Counted from the first letter of the stretch, positions 16,822-25,721 are shown. The stretch: 64,000 nt of DNA from Gordonia polyisoprenivorans (GCF_017654315.1 NZ_CP072203.1:5969880-6033879), one strand, 5' to 3'. Notes: a model not told the origin generated them from the letters alone. A program made the numbers and translations.

Positions 16822-18402
16822 CTAGTGCGACAGTGCTTCAGCGTCGCTCGGGGTGTTCCACACCAGTAGTTCGGGATGATCGTGGAAGCGTTTGGAAAGT
16901 GCAATTTTCTGAATCTTGCCGGTTGTTCCGATAGGGAGAGAGTCGACGAACTCCACGTGTTGCGGTACCTCCCACTGGCCGACTCGCGGCCGGCAGTACT
17001 CGATCAGTGTCTTCGCATCGGCCTGCTGATTGGTGGCCAGCACCACCACAGCAACTACTGCCTCGCCCCAATGCTCATGTGGTGCTCCAACAACCGCTAC
17101 TTCGCCAACGGCCGGATGTTGGGCCAAGATGTTCTCCACAACGGCTGGAAAAACATTGTAGCCGCCTGAAACGATCATGAATTTCTTGCGATCTGTAAGG
17201 TGTATTCGCCCCAGAGAGTCCTGGTATCCCACATCGCCGGTGTGGTACCAGCCGTTCCTGAAGGCTTGAGCCGTCTCTTCGGGCATCTGGTGGTAATGAC
17301 TCAACAGGTGGCCCCGCGCGCAGATCTCACCGGCTGTTCCCGCTTCGACACATCGGTCGTTTTCGTCATGAATTTCGACATCGACATGTAACAATGGCCG
17401 CCCGACCGGTGCCGGTCCATCAGAATCGAGATGCGCAGCCAGATCGCGCTCCATGACTATGGCCCCGGTGACTTCTGTTGAGCCGTACCAGTTCTGGAAG
17501 GTGGTGCACGACAGAATCTCAGTCGCCCTTCGAATCACCTCCGGGACGACGGGGCTGCCAAGCATTACCACGATTCTCAAAGAGTCGAGCGTCCGCTGCT
17601 GTCTGTGGAGTTCCTGGACTATCGCGTTGAGCATGGTTGGTACAACGAACATTACGGTGACCTGATAGCGGTCGACGTTATCGATGGTGCCTGCGACGTC
17701 AAAGCGTCCTGGAAGGACGGTCGCTGCTCCGCTTGAAATACCGAAGGTGTGGATGAAGATGGGGAATCCTGAGCCAGGTAGGTTGTTCAAGATCACGTCG
17801 TCGGAGTTGAATCCGCCGGCGTATGGTGACGAAACCACTTGGGTGGCGGCGCCTATCTGGGTGAGCACGGCACCTTTGGGCAGGCCGGTTGTGCCGGAGG
17901 TGTAGGAGATGGCAATGGGATCTTCGTCCGACAGGTGCGGGATGTCGAAGGCGGCCGTCGATTCGGAAATCAACGACTCGTAGTCGTAGGGCAGACCGTG
18001 TCCGTCGCCATAGCCGACGGCGATGCAACCAGCGTGTGACCATTCGTCAATATGCGACCGGACGTGGTCGACCAGTTCTGCTTGAATGAGAATGAAGCGC
18101 ACGTCCGCGTCCCGCACGATATGGTCGATCTCTCGCGGAGAGTAACGCCAGTTGATGCCGATCCGAACCAGGCCTGTGTGAATGCACGCGTGCCAGTGCT
18201 CGATCATCTCGATGCGATCCTGCGAGAGAATCGCCACCCGGTCGCCGGGGTGCAGTCCCAGAGATTGCATGGCATGGGTGAGTCGCGCCGATCGATCGTA
18301 GATCTGGGACCAGGTAAGCGTTCGACCTTGCTGTGCGTACGCCAGGTCGTTGCCGCGAGTTCGTGCTAGTCGAACTGCATAGTCGCGGATCAGAACCGTC
18401 AT
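16822..18402 (-). CDS. Acyl-CoA synthetase (AMP-binding)
   Basis: A 526-residue ANL ligase with YTSGTTGLPKG near residue 167, NWYGSTEVTG, the hinge LTDRKKFMIVSGGYN and the catalytic lysine in TTGKIQKIAL. The GGYN in place of GGEN after the hinge is a variation seen in some chain-specific ligases. The start at 18402 has GGAG. It lies downstream of the HxlR regulator and upstream of a SnoaL-like gene in the same direction. Confidence 0.9.
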   Translation of the reverse strand: MTVLIRDYAVRLARTRGNDLAYAQQGRTLTWSQIYDRSARLTHAMQSLGLHPGDRVAILSQDRIEMIEHWHACIHTGLVRIGINWRYSPREIDHIVRDADVRFILIQAELVDHVRSHIDEWSHAGCIAVGYGDGHGLPYDYESLISESTAAFDIPHLSDEDPIAISYTSGTTGLPKGAVLTQIGAATQVVSSPYAGGFNSDDVILNNLPGSGFPIFIHTFGISSGAATVLPGRFDVAGTIDNVDRYQVTVMFVVPTMLNAIVQELHRQQRTLDSLRIVVMLGSPVVPEVIRRATEILSCTTFQNWYGSTEVTGAIVMERDLAAHLDSDGPAPVGRPLLHVDVEIHDENDRCVEAGTAGEICARGHLLSHYHQMPEETAQAFRNGWYHTGDVGYQDSLGRIHLTDRKKFMIVSGGYNVFPAVVENILAQHPAVGEVAVVGAPHEHWGEAVVAVVVLATNQQADAKTLIEYCRPRVGQWEVPQHVEFVDSLPIGTTGKIQKIALSKRFHDHPELLVWNTPSDAEALSH

Positions 18403-18519
18403 AAGAGTATCTCCACATCGCGAGCGCTCTCGTTGCTGAGGTCCGCGGTTGCGGATCTGACTCGACCATAGTGGGTGCTCAATGAGAACTCAATAGTTCT
18501 CCAGAAGAACTGACTCGTC

Positions 18520-19029
18520 TCAGAGGTGATTTGGTGAGCTGTCTTGACTTGGGTCGCCAGCCGTTCGGTCGGCGACAAGTCGTATTGTCGAGACCGACAC
18601 ACGTTCACCACACTGGTCGCAGCAAAGATGAGGCGCTGTCGTCTGACCGCAAGTCTCGTGCACGAGGTGCCAGTCGTGGTCCTGGTCTGCTTCCAGATAC
18701 CCTTCGCCCCACTGCTGTATCGCGAGGAAAATCGGGTACATCGCCCGGCCCTTGTCGGTCAGCCGGTACTCGTATCGGGCCGGCCCAGTCTGATACTGAA
18801 CTCGCCTCAGGATCTCTTCGTCGACTAGGGTGCCAAGCCTCTTGGTCAGTATGTTTCGCGAAATGCCGAGGTTGTGCTGGTAGTCATCGAACTTGCTGAC
18901 CCCATAGTAGGTCTCCACCAGGATGGCGAAGGACCACTTGTCGCTGAGTATCGCAACGGTCTGCATGACGGCAGGAGATCGTCGTGGCAGTGGCGTTCCA
19001 TCTCGCGCGAGCTCAGGGTACACAACCAT
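18520..19029 (-). CDS. HxlR-family transcriptional regulator
   Basis: A 169-residue winged-helix protein with the HxlR core ILSDKWSFAILVETYYGVSKFDDYQHNL (described by its key residues DKW and FDDYQ), then NILTKRLGTLVDEEILRR and YEYRLTDKGRAMYP. The C-terminal tail has two CxxC-type pairs (HLCCDQCGERV), possibly metal-binding or redox-active, which is not universal in the family. It starts at ATG 19029. Co-directional with the ligase at 18402, it is the best local candidate regulator of that ligase/SnoaL unit. Confidence 0.82.
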   Translation of the reverse strand: MVVYPELARDGTPLPRRSPAVMQTVAILSDKWSFAILVETYYGVSKFDDYQHNLGISRNILTKRLGTLVDEEILRRVQYQTGPARYEYRLTDKGRAMYPIFLAIQQWGEGYLEADQDHDWHLVHETCGQTTAPHLCCDQCGERVSVSTIRLVADRTAGDPSQDSSPNHL

Positions 19030-19137
19030 CAATGTAGTTCAGCTGTCCAGGCAATCTCGAGGATGACGACTGGCTCGCTGTCGTCACCATGCGTAACCGT
19101 CCTTGCCGGGCCCGGGATCGATTATTGTCGGCCTACC

Positions 19138-19337
19138 ATGAGCAGCCACGATCCAGAGATGATCCTCGGCAATGAGGCGATCTCGGCGCCGAGCAGTAGG
19201 TCGCCGTTGACCGCGACGCGTGACGGGAGTGCGAGCGCGCTGCTGCTGGTCGTCCTGGGCGAGTTCGTCTGGCCCTCGCCGGACTCGGTGTGGTCGACGG
19301 CAGGGTGCTGGCGGATCTGGGGGTGGAGCCCACGCCC
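19138..19337 (+). pseudogene. PaaX-like regulator N-terminal remnant (broken)
   Basis: From ATG 19138 the frame reads ALLLVVLGEFVWPSPDSVW, close to the first helix region of PaaX-family repressors. The match continues only after a +1 shift near 19303, as VLADLGVEPTPP followed by a stop. No remainder of a PaaX protein (about 270-300 residues) follows. I therefore read it as a decayed fragment. It could be a chance similarity; an alignment is needed to settle that. Confidence 0.4.
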
Positions 19338-19685
19338 CCATAGACAATTCAATGGGAGGCGTCCCGATTGGACGGTCTGCTTATCTCAATTGACGGGCCT
19401 TCCCGCTCCACGATGATGAGAGCCCCGTAGAGGTAATCCCAGAAGAGTGTTGGATTTGTGGTTCTCGCAATAGAAGGCGCTTGGATTGGCCCGCTCGCAG
19501 CCGGAGAAACAGACAAGCCAGTTATTCAACCCAGCGGGCGAGTTCACCGGCCTGGATTTGTGAGTAGCGCAGGGTGAACGCCCAAGGTCGACAACCATGC
19601 CGAGCCTCGGGATCAGAGTCGGCCGATGCGGAATTGATATGAGCCGACACCCCCAACACCGGCAGGAAGCCAAAGGTGCTGCAAC
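19338..19685. other. No gene recognised
   Basis: About 350 bases between the PaaX-like fragment and the reductase stop. Short frames on both strands have no recognisable content. Together with the broken gene this looks like a scar at the edge of the catabolic block. Confidence 0.45.
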
Positions 19686-20915
19686 TCAGTGTGTGGTCTG
19701 TGACACCTTGCGCGACTCTGCGAATGCCAGCGCATCCTGCCACGACCGTCCCTTGGCAATCATCACGCGATACTTCATGATTACTGCCTGGCCGTTGACG
19801 GTGAGTGCACCGATGAGCCGATCACCTCGTCGGTACAGTGCAACCCAACGCCCTTCACTCTCGGGATCGCCGTCGACGACAACGACTTCGTCTGCGTTCG
19901 GTGAGCCAACAAACTGGATTCGGACGTCGTACCAGTCGGACCAGAAATACGGCACTGTGCCATAGGGTTTCGAGTTTGATGGGTCGATGGCGTTCCGCGC
20001 GGCAGCTGCTCCCTGCTCGGCAGCCGCAGTCCAGTTCTCCATACGTTGGCGTTCGCCGAGCACAGGGTTGAACCAGTTCGCGACATCGCCGGCCGCGTAG
20101 ACGCCCGGCACGCCGGTCCACAGCGTTTCGTCACAGACGATGCCGTTGTCAACAAGCACCCCTGACCCCTCGAGCCAATCGGTCGCGGGCGAAACCCCTA
20201 CCCCGACGACAACGAGATCGGCATCGAGCACGGTGCCGTCGGCGAGCACGACTCGCTCAACGTGACCGTCGCCCTCGATCGCGGACACGCCGGTTCCGCA
20301 TATCAGCGTGGTGCCGTTACGGTGGTGCAGCGATGCGATTGCGTGCCCCATGGCTTCACCGGTAGCACGCACCAGTGGCGTCGGCAATGCTTCGACGATG
20401 GTGACGTCGACACCTCGCTTGTGTGCGCCGGATGCCACTTCCGATCCGATGAACCCCGCACCGATGACCACAGTGCGCGCACCGCCGGTCAACGCCTCGC
20501 GCACCGCAATCGCGTCGTCCACGGTGCGCAGTGCGTAGACGCCGTCGAGCGACTCGGTACCGGGGAGCATGCGAGGTATCGAACCGGTGGCGATGACGAG
20601 TGCGTCATACTCCACATCTCGATCGCCCACGCGCACCGTCTTGGACTCGGTGTTCAGACCAGTTGCGGGAGCGCCCAGTACAAGTTCGACGCCGAGCTCA
20701 TTGCTGAGCACTTCCTCGGTCCGAAAGAACGGTGCAGGGAGGTCATCGGAGCCGGGTTCGAGGAACGCCTTCGACAGAGGCGGGCGGTCATACGGAAGGT
20801 GCCGCTCGGCACCGATCAACGTGATCGATCCCTCATACCCTGCTTTTCGCGCGGCTTCGACGGCGCGCAACCCGGCGAGTGACGCTCCCACAACGACGAG
20901 CTTGTCAACGGTCAT
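19686..20915 (-). CDS. Ferredoxin reductase (FAD/NADH, pyridine-nucleotide-disulphide type)
   Basis: About 409 residues with an N-terminal FAD Rossmann motif VVVGASLAGLRAVEAA, the HLPYDRPPLSK signature of oxygenase-coupled ferredoxin reductases, a second NAD(H) motif VVIGAGFIGSEVA and the FAD-binding VYAAGDVANW. It passes electrons from NADH to a small ferredoxin. The neighbour at 20945 is such a ferredoxin, and the Rieske dioxygenase at 28.6-30.4 kb is a possible final acceptor (inference). ATG 20915 was preferred; ATG 20927, directly abutting AGAAGGA, is the alternative. Confidence 0.88.
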   Translation of the reverse strand: MTVDKLVVVGASLAGLRAVEAARKAGYEGSITLIGAERHLPYDRPPLSKAFLEPGSDDLPAPFFRTEEVLSNELGVELVLGAPATGLNTESKTVRVGDRDVEYDALVIATGSIPRMLPGTESLDGVYALRTVDDAIAVREALTGGARTVVIGAGFIGSEVASGAHKRGVDVTIVEALPTPLVRATGEAMGHAIASLHHRNGTTLICGTGVSAIEGDGHVERVVLADGTVLDADLVVVGVGVSPATDWLEGSGVLVDNGIVCDETLWTGVPGVYAAGDVANWFNPVLGERQRMENWTAAAEQGAAAARNAIDPSNSKPYGTVPYFWSDWYDVRIQFVGSPNADEVVVVDGDPESEGRWVALYRRGDRLIGALTVNGQAVIMKYRVMIAKGRSWQDALAFAESRKVSQTTH

Positions 20916-20944
20916 GATCGAGTCCATTCCTTCTGGGCGGGGCG

Positions 20945-21139
20945 TCAGTCTCGTACGATGCGTAGTGCCTCAGTGGGACATCCGGCGACTGCCTCTTCAA
21001 CCGCCTGCAGTTCATCGTCGCTGATGTCCTCTTTGAGAAGCACGAGTTCACCCGCCTCGTTGACCTCAAAGAACTCAGGTGCGAGGGACTCGCAAATGCC
21101 GAGTCCGGTACATTTTGTGAAATCGACAGTCACCTTCAT
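20945..21139 (-). CDS. [3Fe-4S]-type ferredoxin
   Basis: A 64-residue single-cluster ferredoxin with cysteines at 10, 16 and 54 (KCTGLGIC and GCP), the three-ligand pattern of [3Fe-4S] ferredoxins that serve P450s and some Rieske oxygenases in actinobacteria. The fourth ligand position between Cys10 and Cys16 is not Cys. ATG 21139 has AAAGG upstream; GTG 21148 is an alternative. It sits between its reductase and the FAD oxidoreductase in one left-running unit. No P450 lies in the window. Confidence 0.88.
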   Translation of the reverse strand: MKVTVDFTKCTGLGICESLAPEFFEVNEAGELVLLKEDISDDELQAVEEAVAGCPTEALRIVRD

Positions 21140-21167
21140 GGCGGTCACCTTCTTTCAGAATCTGGGT

Positions 21168-22481
21168 TCACGGCTGTGTTCGCGGGAAAGCTTGGGCGAT
21201 CTCGCGGACGACAATCTCCGCGGTCTCCGCGCAAGCGGTGGTGCCCCCGTTGGCGTACTCTTTGACCGCGTCGCCGACATTCCACAATCCGGTCAGGTCA
21301 GTGGTGTGTGGCAGATCGAAGCCCGCGACGGCACGCTGGGGCGGCCACCCGTCTCGCGTAACGGTCGTCGACAGGATCCGAGCCTTCTCGTCGAAGCCGG
21401 GAATCGTGTCGCGGAGATCGTCAAGCAGGAGCTCGGTTTCGGCAGCCTCGTCGAAGTCGCCGATCGCCGGCTCTGGCACCGAAGTGCCCACGTAGAGATG
21501 CCATCCCGCGGGCGCCATCTCCGGGCACGTCTCGGTGAAGTTGGCGAGGTAGGCAACGCGTCGGCTCTTGGCAAAACTGAGCATTCCGGGTGCGCTGATC
21601 AACGGTTCCTGACTCGCGAAGTTGATCGCGATCATCGCGCATGGCCGATTGCGCTGCTCGACCATCGAGACGTACTCCTCGGGGAAGGCTTCGCGGCCCA
21701 CGAGATCCAACGTCGCGTACGGCCCGATATCGCTGACCACGACTGGTGCGGTAATGGTTCGCGTCTGCCCCTCGTGGGTGACGGTCACGCCGGTGATGGT
21801 GTCGCCGTCGACCTCGATCCGCGTTACCTCAGTGGACAGCAGCAGGTCACCACCATGCGCAGCAAAAGCTTCCGCCAGAGCATTCCATAGTCCGATGGTG
21901 CCCTCCGGGTGGAAGCCAAAACGCTTGAAGGCGCTCTTGCGGGTGAAGTAGGTCAGGAATACTCGGGCAGGGAGTTCCTCCGAGCTGACGGCAAACACCG
22001 ATGCGCACATGTTTCGGAAGATGCCATGCACACCTTCGTTCTTGGTGTACTTCCGAACCCAATCTGCGGTGGACAGCTCGTCCTCCGGCAGACCGGAGTC
22101 GTTGCGTGCGGCTCCGATTCCTTTGACAAGTTTTGCGCCCTGACGTGTCAGCTTGCCCAGCAGCATGCCCCAACCACCACCGGTCACGTCGACATCCTTA
22201 CCGCCGATCCGGTAAAGGATCGGGGGCGAGGGCTCGCGGATCTCAAACTTGGCGCCAACCTCCTCGCAGGTCTGTTCCGTGATACCGCCGACCTCGATCA
22301 CGATGGCACCGTCGTTGACCTTGAAACCATCGATCTCGGTCGTCGATGCTCGCCCTCCAACTTTGTCCAGGCGTTCGACGACGAGGGTCCGATATCCGCT
22401 CTTGGCCAGTCGGGCCGCGGTGAAGAGACCACCGGCGCCGGCGCCAATGACAATCGCGTCATACTCGCCACTGTTTGCCAT
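21168..22481 (-). CDS. Phytoene-desaturase-like FAD-dependent oxidoreductase
   Basis: A 437-residue flavoprotein with the dinucleotide motif VIGAGAGGLFTAARLAKSGY, the VVERLDKVGGRAST segment and the C-terminal GLWNVGDAVKEYANGG FAD motif, as in the CrtI/amine-oxidase family. It is shorter than CrtI (about 490-510). No carotenoid gene is nearby, so a role in desaturating or oxidising a catabolic ring intermediate is more likely than pigment synthesis. ATG 22481 follows GGAGG. Same direction as the ferredoxin and the acyl-CoA dehydrogenase. Confidence 0.75.
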   Translation of the reverse strand: MANSGEYDAIVIGAGAGGLFTAARLAKSGYRTLVVERLDKVGGRASTTEIDGFKVNDGAIVIEVGGITEQTCEEVGAKFEIREPSPPILYRIGGKDVDVTGGGWGMLLGKLTRQGAKLVKGIGAARNDSGLPEDELSTADWVRKYTKNEGVHGIFRNMCASVFAVSSEELPARVFLTYFTRKSAFKRFGFHPEGTIGLWNALAEAFAAHGGDLLLSTEVTRIEVDGDTITGVTVTHEGQTRTITAPVVVSDIGPYATLDLVGREAFPEEYVSMVEQRNRPCAMIAINFASQEPLISAPGMLSFAKSRRVAYLANFTETCPEMAPAGWHLYVGTSVPEPAIGDFDEAAETELLLDDLRDTIPGFDEKARILSTTVTRDGWPPQRAVAGFDLPHTTDLTGLWNVGDAVKEYANGGTTACAETAEIVVREIAQAFPRTQP

Positions 22482-22540
22482 GTTTCCTCCAGAGGTGTTT
22501 GTGGAAAATAAGTACTGATTCGTTCTCGACCGCCGCCGAC

Positions 22541-23704
22541 TCAGTAGGAGCGCGGAAGATTGAGCGAGGTTTGCGCGACGAAGTTGAGAACCATTTCGCG
22601 GCTGACCGGGGCCGTCCTCATCAGTCGGGTCACGAACCAAAGTTCGGAGAGCCCGTACTCGTGAGCAAGGCCATTGCCGCCGTGCGTCTGAATTGCTTGA
22701 TCGAGTGCGGCAAGCGCAGCCTCGGCGGCCGCGAACTTGGCAATATTGGAGGCCTCACCGACTCCGGGCGAATCCTGGTCGGCCAGTTCCGCTGCATGTC
22801 GCGTAGCCAGGCGGGACACCTCAACATTGATGTGCGCTTCCGCCAGCGGGTGCGACACGCCTTGGTGTGCGCCGATCGGTGTGGACCATACCTTGCGGTT
22901 TCGGGCATAGTCACTTGCCTTCTCAACGGCGTAGCGGCCGACGCCGCCGCAAATCGCGCCCACCAGGATCCGTTCCGGATTCAGCCCACTGAAGACCTGC
23001 CGCAGCCCCTTGCCGGCTTCGCCGACCAACGCTTCCGGGCCGACTCGCACGTTGTCGAGGAAGACAGTGAATTGCTTGTCGGGAGAGACGATGGCGGTGG
23101 GGATTTCCTGGATGGTGAGACCTGGCGCGTCGGTCGGCACGACGAAGATCGAGAGTGCCTTGCGCTCCGGAGTGGACAATTCGTCATCGCGACTGATGAG
23201 AAGCAACGCATCGGCTTGGTCGATGGCCGATATGTAGTACTTCTGGCCGGACAGTAGCCAACCGTCGCCGTCTCGGCGCGCCGTGGTCTTGATGTTGTGG
23301 CTGTTGGAACCGGCGTCGGGCTCGGTGAGCCCGAAGGCCATCTTTCGGGAGCCGTCGGCGAGCCCCGGTAGCCATTCCTGCTTCATGGCCTCGCTGCCGT
23401 GCGCAGCAAGAATGCTGCCACAGATGGCAGGCGAGATCACCCAGATCAGAAGTGGCATTCCTTGTGCCGAGAGCTCTTCGACGACCACGACAGCTTCGGC
23501 CATTCCGCCACCACCTCCCCCGTACTCCTCCGGAAGGTGCACACCGAGCAGGCCGGCTTCACCGAGATCGTTCCACAGCTCGTCGATATGCCCGCCGTTC
23601 CGACCTCGTTCGAGAAAGTATTGGGGACCATACTGCTTCGCAATCGCGCGAACGCTCTCGCGAATCGCGCGGTGGTCGTCGGAGTCCTGGATGAGTCCGG
23701 TCAC
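22541..23704 (-). CDS. Acyl-CoA dehydrogenase family protein
   Basis: A 387-residue ACAD with LPEEYGGGGGGMAEAV, GLTEPDAGSNSHNIKT, VWSTPIGAHQGVSHPLA and the C-terminal RTAPVSREMVLNFVAQ. The YEGT position of the classical catalytic Glu reads as Ala-Pro here, so either another base is used or the enzyme is an unusual member, like some steroid-side-chain FadE proteins. It begins with GTG 23704 after GGTAGG, six bases past the stop of the SnoaL-crotonase fusion. Predicted to desaturate an acyl-CoA made in this pathway. Confidence 0.85.
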   Translation of the reverse strand: MTGLIQDSDDHRAIRESVRAIAKQYGPQYFLERGRNGGHIDELWNDLGEAGLLGVHLPEEYGGGGGGMAEAVVVVEELSAQGMPLLIWVISPAICGSILAAHGSEAMKQEWLPGLADGSRKMAFGLTEPDAGSNSHNIKTTARRDGDGWLLSGQKYYISAIDQADALLLISRDDELSTPERKALSIFVVPTDAPGLTIQEIPTAIVSPDKQFTVFLDNVRVGPEALVGEAGKGLRQVFSGLNPERILVGAICGGVGRYAVEKASDYARNRKVWSTPIGAHQGVSHPLAEAHINVEVSRLATRHAAELADQDSPGVGEASNIAKFAAAEAALAALDQAIQTHGGNGLAHEYGLSELWFVTRLMRTAPVSREMVLNFVAQTSLNLPRSY

Positions 23705-23710
23705 GAGTGG

Positions 23711-24952
23711 CTACCTACCTTCGAAAATCGGTCGGGTCTTACTGAGGAATGCTCCGATGGCGTGCTGGGCGTCGTAGGTGTTGCCGGTGTCTCGTACACC
23801 CTCGGACTCCGCACGCAATTGCTCTGACAGTGAGTGTTGCCATGTCTCACGTAACAACTGACGCTGGCGGCCGAATGCTTTTGTGGGTCCGCCAGCGAGT
23901 TTGGTGGCTTTGGCCAGGCAGTGGTCGCGCAGCGTCTCCGCAGGAACCACCTCGCTGACGAGACCCCACTTTTCGGCGGTGTCCGCATCGATTCGGAGGT
24001 TCTCCAGGTACATGCGGCGGGCCCGTGACTCACCGATGATGCGCGGAAGATGCCAGGTGCCGCCGCCATCGCCGGAAAGCCCGATACCGCTGAACGCTGT
24101 GGAGAAGATGGTGCCCTTTGCGGCAACAACGATGTCGGCTGCATAGACAAAGCCGAGCCCGCCGCCTGCCACCGATCCATGTGCGGCGGTCACGATCGGT
24201 GCGTCGATGCGCTCGAGGATGCGAAATGCCTCGTGAAATGGCTCGGTCATCCGTCCAGCGAGCGTGCCGAACGCACCAGGCGACGCGGACGTGAAGTAGT
24301 CGATATCACCACCGACTGTCAGCGCCCGGCCATTACCGGCGAAGAGCACTGCCCGAACCGAAGGATCGGCGGCAATGGCGCGCGCGACCGTGAGCGTTTC
24401 CTCTCCCATCTGGAGGTCGATGGCGTTCCTCTGCTCCGGTCGATTCAAGATCACCTGCGCAACCCCGTTGTGGACCTGGTAGTCGATCGTGACCAAATCG
24501 GAGATGGAGGGACCAGGGTAAGCGGGATAACCGGCTCGTTCGGCGCCGTCGAGTGCTGTAGACCACGCGACGGTGTCGGTCAGCTGACGCAGGTGACTGA
24601 TACGCCAGCCATTGAACGTCAGGATATGGATGAAACTTGCCTCGAGGGTCCGCCCGGTCCTTCGGCAGGTCCCGCGGTAGGTGCCGACGACCTGCAACCG
24701 ATCGTCCGACAACGTGTCGAATGACTCCGGTTCGGCAGTGACGCGAAATGCTGCACCGATCCGCCACCAGAAGTCGCGGATCATCGCCTCTGGACCGGCA
24801 TAGGAGCCGCCCAGACCCAGTGGCATCCCGGCCGCCGCGACGCCGACGAAGGCGGGATCGAGCAGCGCGCCGACGGCGTCCGCGTCGCCGGCAGCCAGCG
24901 CGCGATACAACGATCCTGCCAGTTCAGCTCGGTCGGCGATTATGTTGGTCAT
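23711..24952 (-). CDS. SnoaL-like domain fused to enoyl-CoA hydratase
   Basis: A 413-residue two-domain protein. Residues 1-130 form a SnoaL/NTF2-like domain (LYRALAAGDADAVGALLDP, YAGPEAMIRDFWW, HILTFNGWRISHLRQ). Residues 155-413 are a complete crotonase with ILNRPEQRNAIDLQMGE, the first oxyanion loop GRALTVGGDIDYF and the second loop HGSVAGGGLGFVYAADIVV. Such a fusion implies the two activities act on the same CoA substrate. The ATG at 24952 lacks a ribosome site and sits inside an AT-rich operator-like stretch, so a leaderless mRNA is possible. Heads the operon running down to 19686. Confidence 0.85.
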   Translation of the reverse strand: MTNIIADRAELAGSLYRALAAGDADAVGALLDPAFVGVAAAGMPLGLGGSYAGPEAMIRDFWWRIGAAFRVTAEPESFDTLSDDRLQVVGTYRGTCRRTGRTLEASFIHILTFNGWRISHLRQLTDTVAWSTALDGAERAGYPAYPGPSISDLVTIDYQVHNGVAQVILNRPEQRNAIDLQMGEETLTVARAIAADPSVRAVLFAGNGRALTVGGDIDYFTSASPGAFGTLAGRMTEPFHEAFRILERIDAPIVTAAHGSVAGGGLGFVYAADIVVAAKGTIFSTAFSGIGLSGDGGGTWHLPRIIGESRARRMYLENLRIDADTAEKWGLVSEVVPAETLRDHCLAKATKLAGGPTKAFGRQRQLLRETWQHSLSEQLRAESEGVRDTGNTYDAQHAIGAFLSKTRPIFEGR

Positions 24953-24955
24953 TTT

Positions 24956-24977
24956 TTTAATTTAACCTCAAATCAAA
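24956..24977. promoter_or_regulatory. AT-rich operator-like dyad (site S5)
   Basis: On the minus strand, TTTGATTT and AAATTAAA arms (7 of 8 paired) flank a 6-base spacer immediately before the fusion-gene start. Spacing and content resemble the sites at 36696 and 42164, including an ATTAAA tail. Weakest-supported sequence match of the set apart from S4. Confidence 0.4.
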
Positions 24978-25013
24978 AGAGAAGCAAGTACTCGCTCAGA
25001 TGACCGGTCCGTA

Positions 25014-25721
25014 CTACCGGCTCTGACCACTGGACACGTAAGAGATGACATCTCCGAGCTGGGCGCGCGCGGTACGGAAGGAGTTGGCCGGATGTTCCAG
25101 GTCCGGGAAGCCGAATGATACTGCGCAGACGACATGTCGGTCAGAACTGATCCCGAGGTAGTTGCGAACGAACTCGGCATGCATCGCAATCGCCGCCTGC
25201 GCGATCGTGGCGATGCCGAGACTCTCTGCTGCAGTCATCATCGTTGAGACATAAGCTCCACAATCGACCGCACCGTAGGTGCCCAGCAGTGCGGGACTGC
25301 TGATGATCGCCACATGCGGAGCTCCGAAGAATCTGAAGTTCTCCATCATCTGCCGACGCCGTGCGTCGATATCACCGCGATCGATTCCCAACGCACCGTA
25401 GAGGCCGAACCCCGCCGCTCGGCGTCGCTCACGGTAGGCATCCTCGTACCGTTGCGGTGGTTCGATATCGGGTGTTTCCCCATTCCCCACAACCCATTCG
25501 GTGAGGGCACAGCCGAAGGCGGTCGCGTCGTCACCAGAAACGAGATGGACCTGCCACGCTTGCGAATTGCACCAGGAAGCCGTCCGCTGGGCAAGCAGGA
25601 ACATCCGCTCGATCGCGGCTTCCGGTACCGGCGCCTCACGGAAGGCCCGACAACTGAAGCGGCCACAGAGCAGACTCTCGAGCACTGCGTCAGTGGGCAT
25701 CTCGCCGTGTTGCTCGATCAC
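25014..25721 (-). CDS. Nitroreductase-family protein
   Basis: A 235-residue FMN-dependent fold protein with RFSCRAFREAPVPEAAIERM near the start, the TASWCNSQAW segment and the GIATIAQAAIA and VSFGFPDLEHPANS regions typical of nitroreductases. Some family members remove protons and hydride from ring intermediates rather than reduce nitro groups. Its placement as last gene of the dioxygenase operon suggests a dihydrodiol- or ene-reducing role (inference). GTG 25721 overlaps the thiolase stop (GTGA); ATG 25700 is an alternative start. Confidence 0.82.
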   Translation of the reverse strand: MIEQHGEMPTDAVLESLLCGRFSCRAFREAPVPEAAIERMFLLAQRTASWCNSQAWQVHLVSGDDATAFGCALTEWVVGNGETPDIEPPQRYEDAYRERRRAAGFGLYGALGIDRGDIDARRRQMMENFRFFGAPHVAIISSPALLGTYGAVDCGAYVSTMMTAAESLGIATIAQAAIAMHAEFVRNYLGISSDRHVVCAVSFGFPDLEHPANSFRTARAQLGDVISYVSSGQSR

